This document shows, piece by piece, positions 7,562-17,070 of a stretch of DNA of 64,000 bases. Below the pieces are notes generated by a model. The model ran no database searches and was not told the DNA's origin. It saw only the letters and a list, made by a program, of their open reading frames with translations. The stretch is from positions 1,488,001 through 1,552,000 of the forward strand of contig OZ251994.1 of assembly GCA_965246925.1 (NCBI GenBank), read 5' to 3'. This DNA is from JANPPS01 sp965246925 (lineage in GTDB: Bacteria; Pseudomonadota; Alphaproteobacteria; Acetobacterales; Acetobacteraceae). Each line of letters starts with the position of its first letter. Within the stretch, counting starts at the first letter, position 1. The position numbers and the translations under genes are program-made.

Positions 7562-8325
7562 CGGCGATGATCGCCGTGCGTGGCCTGTATAAAAGCTTTG
7601 GTGACAAGGTGGTGCTGGACGGCATCGACCTCGATGTCGAGACCGGGACGTCGCTCGTGGTGATCGGCGGCTCCGGCAGCGGGAAGTCCGTGCTGCTGAA
7701 ATGTATTCTGGGCCTGATCGAGCCAGATGCGGGCAGCATCGTGATCGATGGCCAGGACGTGCTACGGCTGGACGCAGGCGCGCGGGAAAGGCTCCGCTCC
7801 CGGATCGGCATGCTGTTCCAGGCGGGGGCGCTGTTCGACAGTTTGAGCGTGTGGGAGAACGTGGCGTTTGGCCTGCTGGCGCAGCATAAAGCGACGCGGT
7901 CCGACGCTCGTGATCGGGCAGGGGAGATCTTGAAACAGGTCGGCCTAGACCCGAGCGTGGGGGATTTGTCGCCCGCCGAACTGTCGGGCGGCATGCAGAA
8001 GCGGGTGGGCCTGGCCCGCGCGATCGCCGCGCAGCCGAGCATCTTGTTCTTTGATGAGCCCACGACGGGCCTGGACCCTATCATGGGCGCCGTGATCGAC
8101 GGCCTGATCGTGGATTGCGTGAAGCGCCTGGGCAGCACCGCCATCGCCATCACGCACGACATGGCCAGCGCCACCCGCATCGGCGATCGCGCCGCCATGC
8201 TGTTCCGCGGCAAGCTCGTTTGGCAGGGGGCGGCGGCGGAACTGCTGGAAAGCGGCAACGCCATGGTGGATCAGTTCACCCATGGACGACGTGACGGGCC
8301 GATCCAGATGGAGTTACGGCGGTAG
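7558..8325 (+). CDS. mlaF: MlaF-type ABC transporter ATP-binding protein
   Basis: 255-residue ATPase partner of the upstream permease. Walker A GGSGSGKSVL (about residue 38), Q-loop FQAGALFDSLSVWENVAFGL, signature LSGGMQKRVGLARAIA, Walker B ILFFDEPTTGLDP and H-loop ITHDM are all intact. The phrase FDSLSVWENVAFGL is characteristic of the Mla/Ttg2A group. The membrane complex MlaFE energises phospholipid trafficking to or from the outer membrane. An in-frame ATG at 7567 is an alternative start; ATG 7558 overlaps the permease stop and is preferred. Confidence 0.93.
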   Translation: MTAMIAVRGLYKSFGDKVVLDGIDLDVETGTSLVVIGGSGSGKSVLLKCILGLIEPDAGSIVIDGQDVLRLDAGARERLRSRIGMLFQAGALFDSLSVWENVAFGLLAQHKATRSDARDRAGEILKQVGLDPSVGDLSPAELSGGMQKRVGLARAIAAQPSILFFDEPTTGLDPIMGAVIDGLIVDCVKRLGSTAIAITHDMASATRIGDRAAMLFRGKLVWQGAAAELLESGNAMVDQFTHGRRDGPIQMELRR

Positions 8326-8344
8326 GGTGTGGTAAGGTCCGGTT

Positions 8345-8644
8345 ATGAATGAAATCAGGCGAGTGGACCGGCACAACGAACTCTTGGGCACAGTCCGGGC
8401 CGTCCTCGATCGCGAGGGTTGGCCCGATTATATCGTAGGCTACGACCTGCGGTTCGAGGACGTGCTCGGCGATCCTGCGGTTCGGGTCATCTATGGGCTC
8501 AAATCGAGCATCCTGCCCCCGCAGGAGGGCTGGGAGGCGCAGGCGGACGAGTTGAACGAACTGCGGTTCAAAGTCTCCAGAGCGCTCCAGGCCGCCGATG
8601 ACGAGATCAACGCCTACGTGGGCTTCAAAGCTACCGACCCCTAA
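8345..8644 (+). CDS. Hypothetical protein, partner of HEPN-like gene
   Basis: 99 residues with no family I recognise. It is acidic, mostly alpha/beta in appearance, with no signal peptide or membrane segment. It lacks the GSxARG and DxD residues of a minimal nucleotidyltransferase, which would be the usual partner of HEPN proteins. It lies 5 bases upstream of the HEPN-like gene with which it probably forms a two-gene unit inserted between mlaF and radA. A role as antitoxin or substrate-binding partner is only inference from this arrangement. Confidence 0.62.
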   Translation: MNEIRRVDRHNELLGTVRAVLDREGWPDYIVGYDLRFEDVLGDPAVRVIYGLKSSILPPQEGWEAQADELNELRFKVSRALQAADDEINAYVGFKATDP

Positions 8645-8649
8645 ATAGC

Positions 8650-9130
8650 ATGTCGCCTTCCGACCTTATCGTCCACGCGGCCCGGCTCGTAATTGCTCCG
8701 TCAGCGGACGATGCGGATCGCCGCCGTGCAGTCTCGGCCGCATACTACGCCTTGTTCAATGCATTAACCATTTCTGCTGCTGAAACGACGGGGCCGCATG
8801 TTCCTGCGGACTTGAAGAACCGTATTCGGCGAACCTTCGGCCATGGTGAAATATTGAAGGTTTGCAAAACCTACGTTTCAAGCGGACCTCACACGTATGA
8901 GTTCGTTATGCAACCTATCGGCCGGGAACTGGTCGAGGTGTGTGAAGGATTCAAGACGCTCATCGACGCGAGAGAGAGGGCGGATTACGACCTGTCCCGA
9001 AGCGGAGCGCCAGAGGACGCTGTTGCGACGATCCGGCTCGGCATGCGCTGCCTCGGATTATGGATGGGCATTCAAGGAACCCCCGAAACGCAGACTTTTC
9101 TTGCAACCGTGCTGCTATACGGCCGCCGTC

Positions 9131-9138
<8 letters not shown>
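8650..9138 (+). CDS. HEPN-like (UPF0332-type) small protein
   Basis: 162 residues, all-helical in appearance. RRRAVSAAYYALFNAL (24-39) is the signature helix of HEPN proteins of the UPF0332 group, and RERADYD (108-114) matches the conserved C-terminal R-x-x-A-D-Y of that group. R60-x4-H65 (RRTFGH) also satisfies the catalytic RX4-6H pattern of HEPN ribonucleases, though at a less usual position. HEPN proteins are often toxins or defence RNases. It shares 8 bases with the GTG start of radA (GTGGCTAA), so it is coupled to a housekeeping gene. Confidence 0.7.
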
Positions 9139-10510
<1,372 letters not shown>

Positions 10511-10545
10511 ACGGCGATGAAAGACTGGCTGACGAAAGACTGGGT

Positions 10546-11157
10546 ATGAACTGGGTCGATCTCGCCGTGCTGGCCATCGTCATCGTCTCCGCCCTGATCG
10601 GCTTCTTGCGGGGTCTGGTGCGGGAGGCGCTGGGCATCGCCGCCTGGGTCATCGCCGCCGCCGCCGCCAGCCCGTTCGGCCTGCTGCCGAAGATCCAGCC
10701 CTGGGTCCGCTCGCAGATCCTCGACCCCACCATCGCGGACGCGGTGGCGTTCGGCTCGGTGTTCCTGGTCGTGCTGGTGATCCTGCTGCTGATCGTGGGC
10801 TGGATCAGCCGGGGGGTGCGCGGCTCCGTGCTGGGCGGACTGGACCGCTCGCTCGGCCTCGTGTTCGGCGGCGCGCGCGGCGCGTTCCTGATCGTGGTCA
10901 GCTACATCGTCGTGGGCCTGGTGCTGCCGGTCGAGAACTGGCCCGCGCCGGTGAAAGAGGCGCGCGCGCTGCCGGTGGTGTTCCGTGGTGCGGAGCTGGT
11001 GCGAAACAAATTGCCGGAGGGCTACCAACCCAAGATCGACATCCCTAATTTTGGCCGGGCGGCCACTGCGGCGGACCTGCTGCGCGCGACGCCGGCCGGA
11101 CGCGCCCTGTCCGGATCGTCAGGCCAGACACTGGGCAGCCGCACCGGACGGGAGTAG
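10546..11157 (+). CDS. cvpA: CvpA family membrane protein
   Basis: 203 residues with four predicted membrane helices: NWVDLAVLAIVIVSALIGF, EALGIAAWVIAAAAASPFG, AFGSVFLVVLVILLLIVGW and RGAFLIVVSYIVVGLVLPV. The motif GFLRGLVREALGIAAWV is diagnostic for CvpA. In E. coli CvpA is needed for colicin V production and bile tolerance; its molecular role is unknown, and the gene often precedes purF, as here. The C-terminal 40 residues are soluble and poorly conserved. Confidence 0.92.
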   Translation: MNWVDLAVLAIVIVSALIGFLRGLVREALGIAAWVIAAAAASPFGLLPKIQPWVRSQILDPTIADAVAFGSVFLVVLVILLLIVGWISRGVRGSVLGGLDRSLGLVFGGARGAFLIVVSYIVVGLVLPVENWPAPVKEARALPVVFRGAELVRNKLPEGYQPKIDIPNFGRAATAADLLRATPAGRALSGSSGQTLGSRTGRE

Positions 11158-11166
11158 AACCGCGTC

Positions 11167-12627
11167 ATGGATATGTCATACGAGGGTGATGACCGTCCGC
11201 ATGAGGAGTGCGGCGTCTTCGGCATGTGGAAGGTGGCGGACGCCGCCGCCGTCACCGCGCTCGGCCTGCACGCGCTGCAGCATCGCGGCCAGGAGGCCAC
11301 GGGCATCACCACCTATGACGGCAAGCGCTTCCACTCGCATCGCGGCCTGGGCCTGGTCGGAGATAATTTCGGGGAGGCGAAGGTCATCGCGGGCCTGCCC
11401 GGTATGACCGCCTTGGGCCACAACCGGTACGCCACCACGGGCGATACCATCCTCCGCAACGTGCAGCCGCTCTATGCGGATTTCGAGTTCGGCGGCTTCG
11501 CGGTGGCGCATAACGGCAACCTCACCAACGCCGCCGCGCTGCACCGCGCCCTGGTCCGCCGCGGCTGTCTGTTCCAAAGCACGACCGATAGCGAAGTCTT
11601 CGTGCACCTGATCGCCATCAGCCTCTATTCTACCGTGGTCGACCGTTTGATCGACGCGTTGAAGCAGGTGATCGGCGCCTATTCCTTGGTCGCGCTGTCG
11701 AACGAGGCGCTGTACGGCGTGCGGGACCCCATGGGCGTCCGCCCGCTGATCCTGGGCCGCATCGGGTCCGAGGGCACCGGCGGCTGGGTCCTGGCCAGCG
11801 AGACCTGCGCGCTCGACATCGTGGGTGCCGAGTTCGTGCGGGACGTGGAGCCCGGTGAGATCGTCGTCATCAACGATCAGGGCGTGCACAGCATCAAGCC
11901 GTTCGGCGCCAATAAAGGCCGGTTCTGCGTGTTCGAATACATCTACTTCGCCCGCCCGGACAGCATCGTGGAGGGCATGCCCGTCTATGACGCCCGGAAG
12001 CGCATCGGCGCCGAACTCGCCCGCGAAAGCCCAGTGCCGGCCGACGTCATCGTCCCCGTGCCCGATAGCGGCGTGCCGTCCGCCATGGGCTATAGCGCCG
12101 AAAGCGGCCTGCCCTTCGAACTCGGCATCATCCGCAACCACTACGTCGGCCGCACCTTCATCGAGCCGACGGACAGTATTCGCAACCTCGGCGTCAAGTT
12201 GAAACACTCGGCCAACCGCCCGGTATTGGCGGGGAAGCGGGTGATCCTGGTCGATGACAGCATCGTCCGCGGCACCACCAGCCGCAAGATCGTGGAGATG
12301 GTGCGCGCCGCCGGCGCCGCCGAGGTGCACATGCGCATCAGCTCGCCGCCCACGACGCACTCGTGCTTCTACGGCATCGACACGCCGGAGCGGAGCAAGC
12401 TGCTGGCCGCGCAGCATAGCGTGGCTGAGATGGCGCAGCTGATCGGCGCCGACAGCCTGGCCTTTGTCTCGCTGGACGGCCTCTATCGCGCGCTCGGCAA
12501 GGCCGGACGCGACACCGCCCGCCCGCATTACTGCGACGCCTGTTTCACCGGCGAATACCCGATCCCGTTGCCCGACATGACCGGCAACGCCGACCGCCAG
12601 CTCAGCCTGCTGACCGAACCGCATTGA
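11167..12627 (+). CDS. purF: Amidophosphoribosyltransferase
   Basis: 486 residues. First committed step of purine synthesis: PRPP plus glutamine to phosphoribosylamine. The N-terminal nucleophile Cys is in HEECGVFGMWK (about residue 15), after a short propeptide of the Bacillus-like type. The glutaminase domain contains ALGHNRYATTG and AHNGNLTNA. The phosphoribosyltransferase domain has the PRPP loop VILVDDSIVRGTTSRKIV. The cysteines that could ligate a [4Fe-4S] cluster appear in HSCFYGIDTP and YCDACFTGEYP. The stop overlaps the next gene's TTG start. Confidence 0.96.
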   Translation: MDMSYEGDDRPHEECGVFGMWKVADAAAVTALGLHALQHRGQEATGITTYDGKRFHSHRGLGLVGDNFGEAKVIAGLPGMTALGHNRYATTGDTILRNVQPLYADFEFGGFAVAHNGNLTNAAALHRALVRRGCLFQSTTDSEVFVHLIAISLYSTVVDRLIDALKQVIGAYSLVALSNEALYGVRDPMGVRPLILGRIGSEGTGGWVLASETCALDIVGAEFVRDVEPGEIVVINDQGVHSIKPFGANKGRFCVFEYIYFARPDSIVEGMPVYDARKRIGAELARESPVPADVIVPVPDSGVPSAMGYSAESGLPFELGIIRNHYVGRTFIEPTDSIRNLGVKLKHSANRPVLAGKRVILVDDSIVRGTTSRKIVEMVRAAGAAEVHMRISSPPTTHSCFYGIDTPERSKLLAAQHSVAEMAQLIGADSLAFVSLDGLYRALGKAGRDTARPHYCDACFTGEYPIPLPDMTGNADRQLSLLTEPH

Positions 12628-13304
12628 GCGCGCTCACCGGCCAGGTCGCCCTCGTCACCGGCGCCAGTCGGGGCATCGGCGCCGCCACGGCCATCGAGCT
12701 GGCCCGGCACGGCGCCCACGTGATCCTGCTGGCCCGGACGCAGGGCGGGCTCGAGGAGACCGACGACGCCATCCGCGCCTTGGGCGGCACCGCGACCCTG
12801 CTGCCGCTCGACCTTATGGACGGCCCGGCGATCGACCCGGTCGGCCCCAGCATCGCCCAACGCTTCGGCCGCCTCGACATCCTGATCCACGCCGCTGCTA
12901 CCTTGGGCAAGCTCACCCCCGCCGGCCACATCCAGCCCGGCGACTGGGACGCCGTCATCGGCACCAACCTCACCGCCGCCTGGCGCCTGATCCGCACCTG
13001 CGACCCGCTCCTCCGCGCCGCCCCGGCCGGCCGCGCGGTGTTCCTCACCGACTCGCTGGTGCACGCGCCCCACGCCTATTGGGGCGCGTATGGGGCGACG
13101 AAGGCCGGGATGGAGCACCTGGCGCTGAGCTGGGCGGCGGAGTGTGCCAGCACCGCACTGCGAGTCCAGCTGTTCGACCCGGGCCCGGTTGCAACGCGGT
13201 TGCGGGCGAATGCACTGCCCGGCGAAGACGCGAGCGCCCTCCCCAGCCCTCATGCTGCCGCAAACAGCCTAGCCAAGACACTACTCAAACCCGCATCGAC
13301 CTAA
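12624..13304 (+). CDS. Short-chain dehydrogenase/reductase
   Basis: 226 residues, classical SDR. The nucleotide-binding motif is LVTGASRGIGAATAIELA (residues 10-27) and the catalytic Tyr-x3-Lys is in YWGAYGATKAGMEHL. HAAATLGKLT takes the place of the NNAG motif. The start is TTG at 12624, overlapping the purF stop (TTGA); the same type of overlap occurs elsewhere in this window. Substrate unknown; the placement after purF is conserved in relatives but gives no clue to function. Confidence 0.9.
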   Translation: MSALTGQVALVTGASRGIGAATAIELARHGAHVILLARTQGGLEETDDAIRALGGTATLLPLDLMDGPAIDPVGPSIAQRFGRLDILIHAAATLGKLTPAGHIQPGDWDAVIGTNLTAAWRLIRTCDPLLRAAPAGRAVFLTDSLVHAPHAYWGAYGATKAGMEHLALSWAAECASTALRVQLFDPGPVATRLRANALPGEDASALPSPHAAANSLAKTLLKPAST

Positions 13305-13308
13305 ACTG

Positions 13309-13324
13309 ATATTGCCGGCAATAT
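13309..13324. promoter_or_regulatory. Perfect 16-bp palindrome over toxin start codon (likely operator)
   Basis: ATATTGCCGGCAATAT is perfectly self-complementary and its last two bases are the AT of the PIN-toxin start codon (ATG 13323). A repressor bound here would block both transcription and, in RNA form, initiation. The partner antitoxin, a ribbon-helix-helix-like protein, is the obvious candidate repressor. Confidence 0.6.
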
Positions 13325-13793
13325 GAGATTAGTGTTAGACACTGATGTCGTGTTCAGCGGCCTCCGGAGTTTGGCTGGTGCATCGAGGGTGCTGTTGCAA
13401 GCGGTGGAGGCTGGGGCAGTGATACCGCTTATCAGTGTCGCAACGTTCATAGAATATGAGGCAGTCATCAAACGGGCGGCTAATCTCGAAGCGGCCGGGC
13501 TCAGTATCGATGACGCGGACCGCTTCCTGGATGGGCTGGCTGCCTGCGCAGAGCACATAACGCCTTACTTCCAGGCTCGTCCGTTAGTGAGGGATCCTGA
13601 TGACAATATGTTTGCCGAACTGGCCGTAAACGCTGCAGCCGATGCGATAGTCACTTTCAACATCGCCGATTATTCACCACCAAGCCCCCGCTTCACCGGC
13701 TTCAGCATCCCGGTGTGTCGTCCGGGCGACATATTGAGGAGATTAGCATGGCGACCACCAGTAACTTCGCGCTCCGCGTCCCTCCGTCCCTAA
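13323..13793 (+). CDS. PIN-domain toxin (COG1569-type)
   Basis: 156 residues. The opening RLVLDTDVVFSGL (Asp6, Asp8) and the block RDPDDNMFAELAVNAAADAIVTFNIADY (Asp91-Asp94, Asp107, Asp116) are typical of the 'putative toxin, PIN family' group (COG1569), with Glu44/Glu46 in FIEYEAV between them. The toxin gene comes first and the antitoxin second, the reverse of most type II modules. The last 46 bases overlap the antitoxin gene; the final 20 residues, encoded in the overlap, look unconserved. The upstream palindrome 13309-13324 covers its start codon. Confidence 0.83.
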   Translation: MRLVLDTDVVFSGLRSLAGASRVLLQAVEAGAVIPLISVATFIEYEAVIKRAANLEAAGLSIDDADRFLDGLAACAEHITPYFQARPLVRDPDDNMFAELAVNAAADAIVTFNIADYSPPSPRFTGFSIPVCRPGDILRRLAWRPPVTSRSASLRP

Positions 13794-14026
13794 TGGAGGA
13801 CGTGAAGGCCTTTGCCATGCAGGACTCTGTGTCTGTGAACCAGTTCCTCGTTCAGGCGGCGGCGGAGAAGGTCTCAAGCCTCAAGGCACGCGGATACCTG
13901 GCCGAGCGTGCATCCCGCGCGATACAGGGTGAACTTGGGCGCATCTTGGCGAAGGCTGGCACGGATGTAATCATTCCCGGCGATGAACTGCCGGAAGATT
14001 GGCTATCACCGGCCGTAAAGCCCTAA
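13748..14026 (+). CDS. Antitoxin with ribbon-helix-helix-like N-terminus
   Basis: 92 residues beginning MATTSNFALRVPPSLMEDVKAFAMQDSVSVNQFLVQAAAEKV. A beta-strand followed by a helix and the NQFLVQAAAEK phrase resemble the HicB/CopG-like antitoxin domain. GAGGAG lies 7 bases upstream of ATG 13748, supporting this start over an ATG 33 bases earlier. The C-terminal 40 residues would bind the PIN toxin encoded just upstream. It converges on the methyltransferase gene, with which it shares 4 bases. Confidence 0.82.
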   Translation: MATTSNFALRVPPSLMEDVKAFAMQDSVSVNQFLVQAAAEKVSSLKARGYLAERASRAIQGELGRILAKAGTDVIIPGDELPEDWLSPAVKP

Positions 14027-14652
14027 GCCGCACGCCCGGTCACGGCCCACAGAGGATCACCGCGCGGCGGCACGAACGAGCGCGTGGTCACATCCTTAAA
14101 CCCCGCCTCGGCCATATAGGCCCGCACCAACCGCTGCTGGTCCGGGCCATCGAGTGCTTGCCAGATCGCCACCGCCTTGGTCGGAAAGCAGCGGTTGGAG
14201 AACGTGACCACGAACGGGGCGCCGGGGCGCAGCACGCGGCGCACCTCGCAAAACACCTCGACCGGGCGCTGCAGATACTGCACGGACACGCACAGCCCGG
14301 CGCCGTCGAACGCGGCGTCTGCGAACGGGAGCGCCGGGTCGGCATTCAGGTCCTGCACGTGCCGCCCGGTAAGCCTCGGGTTGGCGGCGAGTTCGGCGGC
14401 GTTCATGCCGTGCCCGGTGACGCTGCTATATCGCATGTTGGGCGGCAGGTGGCTGACCCAGCTGCTCATCAAATCCAGGATGTCACCGCCGGGCGGAAGC
14501 AGTTCACGGTATAAAGCCGTAACAGCCGCGATCGCGCCGTCATCGATGTGGGTGACGAAGCGCGGCTGGCGATAGAACGCCGTATCGGGCGAGGGGTCGG
14601 CTTTGCTGAACGCGTTGACGGGGAGGCCGGCTAGTTGGGTATCTGCTTGCAT
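14023..14652 (-). CDS. SAM-dependent methyltransferase (class I)
   Basis: 209 residues. The SAM-binding motif I is GDILDLMSSWVSHLP; later blocks GHGMNAAELAANP, VQDLNADPALPFADAAFDGAGLCVSVQYL and EVRRVLRPGAPFVVTFSNRCFP fit motifs II-IV of the methyltransferase type 11 group. Motif I lacks the usual GxGxG, which is replaced by DLMSSW, as in a recurrent uncharacterised group. An ATG at 14679 would add nine residues; 14652 is chosen because it gives the more usual beginning, but neither has a strong ribosome-binding site. Substrate unknown. Confidence 0.82.
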   Translation of the reverse strand: MQADTQLAGLPVNAFSKADPSPDTAFYRQPRFVTHIDDGAIAAVTALYRELLPPGGDILDLMSSWVSHLPPNMRYSSVTGHGMNAAELAANPRLTGRHVQDLNADPALPFADAAFDGAGLCVSVQYLQRPVEVFCEVRRVLRPGAPFVVTFSNRCFPTKAVAIWQALDGPDQQRLVRAYMAEAGFKDVTTRSFVPPRGDPLWAVTGRAA

Positions 14653-14692
14653 GGCCCTCACTTTCGCCCGCCTCTCCAATCGTCAAGGCCCC

Positions 14693-14708
14693 TGGCACGA
14701 GTGTTGCT
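14693..14708 (+). promoter_or_regulatory. Consensus sigma-54 promoter of the amino-acid transporter
   Basis: TGGCACGAGTGTTGCT matches the RpoN consensus TGGCACG-N4-TTGC exactly. The GG (14694-14695) and GC (14706-14707) are 12 bases apart as required. Transcription would begin near 14719, about 38 bases upstream of the substrate-binding protein gene. Amino-acid uptake genes are classical sigma-54 targets under nitrogen limitation. Confidence 0.75.
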
Positions 14709-14756
14709 CATTCCCTCGCATTGCGCTCACATGACGACGCATTGTTGGAGACCGCC

Positions 14757-15518
14757 ATGAAAAAGCTTGCCGCCCTCCTCGCCCTTGCGCTCGCGACGCA
14801 GGCGCATGCCACCGATCCGAAGAACCTGCGTATCGGTATGGACGCCAGCTATGCGCCATTCGAAAGCGTGAACCCGGGCGGTGAGATCGTCGGTTTCGAG
14901 GTGGATTACGCGAAGGCCATTTGCGCCAAAATTCAAGCCACCTGCACGTTTCAGAACCAGGATTGGGATGGAATTATCCCATCGCTGCTGGCGAATAAGT
15001 TCGACGTCATCATGTCCTCCATGAACGTGACGGACGCACGCAAGCAAAAAGTCGCGTTCTCGGACACCTATTATGCAACGCCCATCGTCTTCGTGGGTCA
15101 GGTCAAGGCCGGCACCGACGTAAGCCCTGCGGCGCTGAAAGGTAAGAGCATCGGCACGCAGTCCTCGACCATTCACGCCAATTTCCTAGAAAAGATGTAT
15201 CCGAATTCAGACATCAAGCTGTATCCGACTCAAGATGAGCCCAACCTCGACCTAGCCAGTGGCCGGATCGACTACGTCGTGGGTGACGGCTTGGTCGAAC
15301 AGGCATTCCTCGACAAGAACGGCAAAGGCTGCTGCAAGGTCATCTCCGAGATCGCGCGGGTACCCGGCATCCACGGGCCCGGCGTCGGCGCCGCGTTCCG
15401 TCCGGATGACACGGCGCTGCGGGACATGTTCAACAAGGCCATCATCGAACTCGACAATAACGGCACGTATAAAACCCTTGCCGCCAAATACTTCGACGTC
15501 GATATCCGCGGTAAGTAG
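14757..15518 (+). CDS. Amino-acid ABC transporter substrate-binding protein
   Basis: 253 residues. A cleavable signal peptide (MKKLAALLALALATQAHA) precedes the SBP_bac_3 fold: LRIGMDASYAPFESVNPGGEIVGFEVDYAKAI, IIPSLLANKFDVIMSSMNVTDARKQKVAFSDTYY, and the hinge SGRIDYVVGDGLV. These match the lysine/arginine/ornithine and histidine-binding subgroup (HisJ/ArtJ). It delivers polar amino acids to the permeases encoded next. An upstream in-frame ATG at 14721 lies at the predicted sigma-54 start site and is rejected because the signal peptide begins at 14757. Confidence 0.93.
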   Translation: MKKLAALLALALATQAHATDPKNLRIGMDASYAPFESVNPGGEIVGFEVDYAKAICAKIQATCTFQNQDWDGIIPSLLANKFDVIMSSMNVTDARKQKVAFSDTYYATPIVFVGQVKAGTDVSPAALKGKSIGTQSSTIHANFLEKMYPNSDIKLYPTQDEPNLDLASGRIDYVVGDGLVEQAFLDKNGKGCCKVISEIARVPGIHGPGVGAAFRPDDTALRDMFNKAIIELDNNGTYKTLAAKYFDVDIRGK

Positions 15519-16202
15519 TTGAGCGCCCTCGGCCTCCTGTTCGGGCCGGAAGGGTGGGGACCCCTGCTGCTGAAGGGGGCCGTGGTGACCGCGCTGCTGG
15601 CGCTGACCACGGTCCCGTTCGGCTTCGGTGGCGGCCTTTTGCTGGCGGTGCTGCGGCGGTCCCGCTTCCGCCTCGTGCGCATGGTGTGCGAGGCCTACAC
15701 CACGTTTTTCCGCGGTATTCCGGACCTGCTGGCGCTCTTCATCGTCTATTTCGGCCTGCAAGCGCTGCTGGACAAGCTGCATCTCGGCATCCAGCTGGAC
15801 GCGTTCGTGGCCGGAGTCATCGCACTCTCGGTCGTGATGGCCGCCTATTCCGGGGAGGTCTGGCTGTCCGCGCTCCAGACCGTGGCACCGGGTCAGATCG
15901 AGGCCGCGCGGTCGCTCGGGCTGGGCAAGCGTCAGGTGTTCCGGCTCGTGACCCTGCCGCAATTGCTGCGCGTCGCACTACCGGGGCTCGGCAACATATT
16001 CAGCGTGCTACTGAAAGACACGTCGCTGATCTCCACCCTGGCGGTCATGGACTTGCTGCGTGCCGCGACGGAGGCCAGCAAGAACACGCATGAATCCATC
16101 CTGTTCTATACTGCGGCGGGCCTGATCTACCTCCTGTTCAGCATCCTCTCGCAACTCGGGCAATCCGCGCTCGAGCGCCGGGCGAACCGGGGTTATGCCT
16201 GA
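15519..16202 (+). CDS. Amino-acid ABC transporter permease (HisQ type)
   Basis: 227 residues, about five membrane helices. The EAA loop is APGQIEAARSLGLGKRQVFRLVTLPQLLRVALPGLGN, which docks the ATPase; FFRGIPDLLALFIVYFGL is typical of the HisQ/ArtQ subgroup. The start is TTG 15519, immediately after the stop of the binding-protein gene. It forms a heterodimer with the following permease. No ATPase gene is present in the operon. Confidence 0.91.
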   Translation: MSALGLLFGPEGWGPLLLKGAVVTALLALTTVPFGFGGGLLLAVLRRSRFRLVRMVCEAYTTFFRGIPDLLALFIVYFGLQALLDKLHLGIQLDAFVAGVIALSVVMAAYSGEVWLSALQTVAPGQIEAARSLGLGKRQVFRLVTLPQLLRVALPGLGNIFSVLLKDTSLISTLAVMDLLRAATEASKNTHESILFYTAAGLIYLLFSILSQLGQSALERRANRGYA

Positions 16203-17014
16203 TGCAGGGTCTGCTCGACTTCGTATTCAACCGGGCGTTGCTGGCCGAGTATGGCTGGCGGATCGGGGCGGGCGTGCAGATCACGGCAGAGGTGGTCGGG
16301 ATTTCCGTCAGCCTCGGCTTTCTGCTGGCCTACCCGCTCTGCCGCATGCGGATGTCCCGCTTCGCCGTGCTGCGCGGCGCCATGATGGCCTATGTCACGG
16401 TATTCCGCGGCACGCCGTTACTATGCCAGCTCTACCTCGTCTATTATGGCGCTGGCGAGCTGCGTCCTTGGCTCACTGGCTTGGGCGTCTGGTGGTTCTT
16501 TCGCGATGCATTCTATTGCTGCATCTTCGCCTTCACCCTCAACACCGCCGCCTACCAGGCCGAGATCTTCCGCGGTGCGCTGAAATCCGTCCCCCGCGGC
16601 CAGATCGAGGCCGCGCAGGCGCTCGGCCTCTCGGCATTCCGGGTCAACCGGCACGTGATCTGGCCGCAGGCCTTCCTGGCGGCGCTACGCCCGCTCGGCA
16701 ATGAACTCATCACCGTGATCAAGGCCAGCGCGCTGGCAGCGATCGTGACGTTGCTGGACCTGATGGGTCAGACCCGGCTGATCTTCGCCCGGACCTTCGA
16801 CTTCTCGATCTATCTCTATGCCGCGCTAATCTACTTGGCGGCCACCGAGACGATCCGGCGGGTTTGGAACGTGATCGAGCGGATGGCGTCACGGCATCTA
16901 CGCCACGGTGAGGAGGAGCGTCCTGTGCCCTCCAGGGCTCAGTCTTCCACTGCTACAACAGAGGCTTCCCCGCATCCAGGATGGTCCGCAACGGGCGTCC
17001 CCGGCAAGAGCTAG
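16202..17014 (+). CDS. Amino-acid ABC transporter permease (HisM type)
   Basis: 270 residues. Overlaps the previous gene by one base (TGATG). FRGTPLLCQLYLVYYGAGEL and the EAA loop VPRGQIEAAQALGLSAFRVNRHVIWPQA identify it as the second permease of a polar amino-acid importer (HisM/ArtM type). The last 35 residues after RRVWNVIERM are an unconserved hydrophilic tail. The operon ends here at a palindromic repeat; the ATP-binding subunit (HisP type) must be supplied from another locus. Confidence 0.91.
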   Translation: MQGLLDFVFNRALLAEYGWRIGAGVQITAEVVGISVSLGFLLAYPLCRMRMSRFAVLRGAMMAYVTVFRGTPLLCQLYLVYYGAGELRPWLTGLGVWWFFRDAFYCCIFAFTLNTAAYQAEIFRGALKSVPRGQIEAAQALGLSAFRVNRHVIWPQAFLAALRPLGNELITVIKASALAAIVTLLDLMGQTRLIFARTFDFSIYLYAALIYLAATETIRRVWNVIERMASRHLRHGEEERPVPSRAQSSTATTEASPHPGWSATGVPGKS

Positions 17015-17025
17015 CCCTTGCTATC

Positions 17026-17070
17026 CCACCCTCACCCCGGCCCTCTCCCGCCAGCGGGAGAGGGAGAAGC
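17026..17070. repeat. Dispersed palindromic repeat, copy C (bidirectional terminator position)
   Basis: The best copy of the element also found at 5661-5710 and 5746-5770. CCCTCTCCCGC (17041-17051) pairs perfectly over 11 bp with GCGGGAGAGGG (17054-17064) around a CA loop. It lies exactly between two convergent genes, 12 bases after one stop and abutting the other. Confidence 0.75.

Noticed and set aside
8897..9130. RadA N-terminal extension
   Set aside because: Frame-shifted reading of the HEPN-like gene; RadA begins at the zinc finger after GTG 9131.
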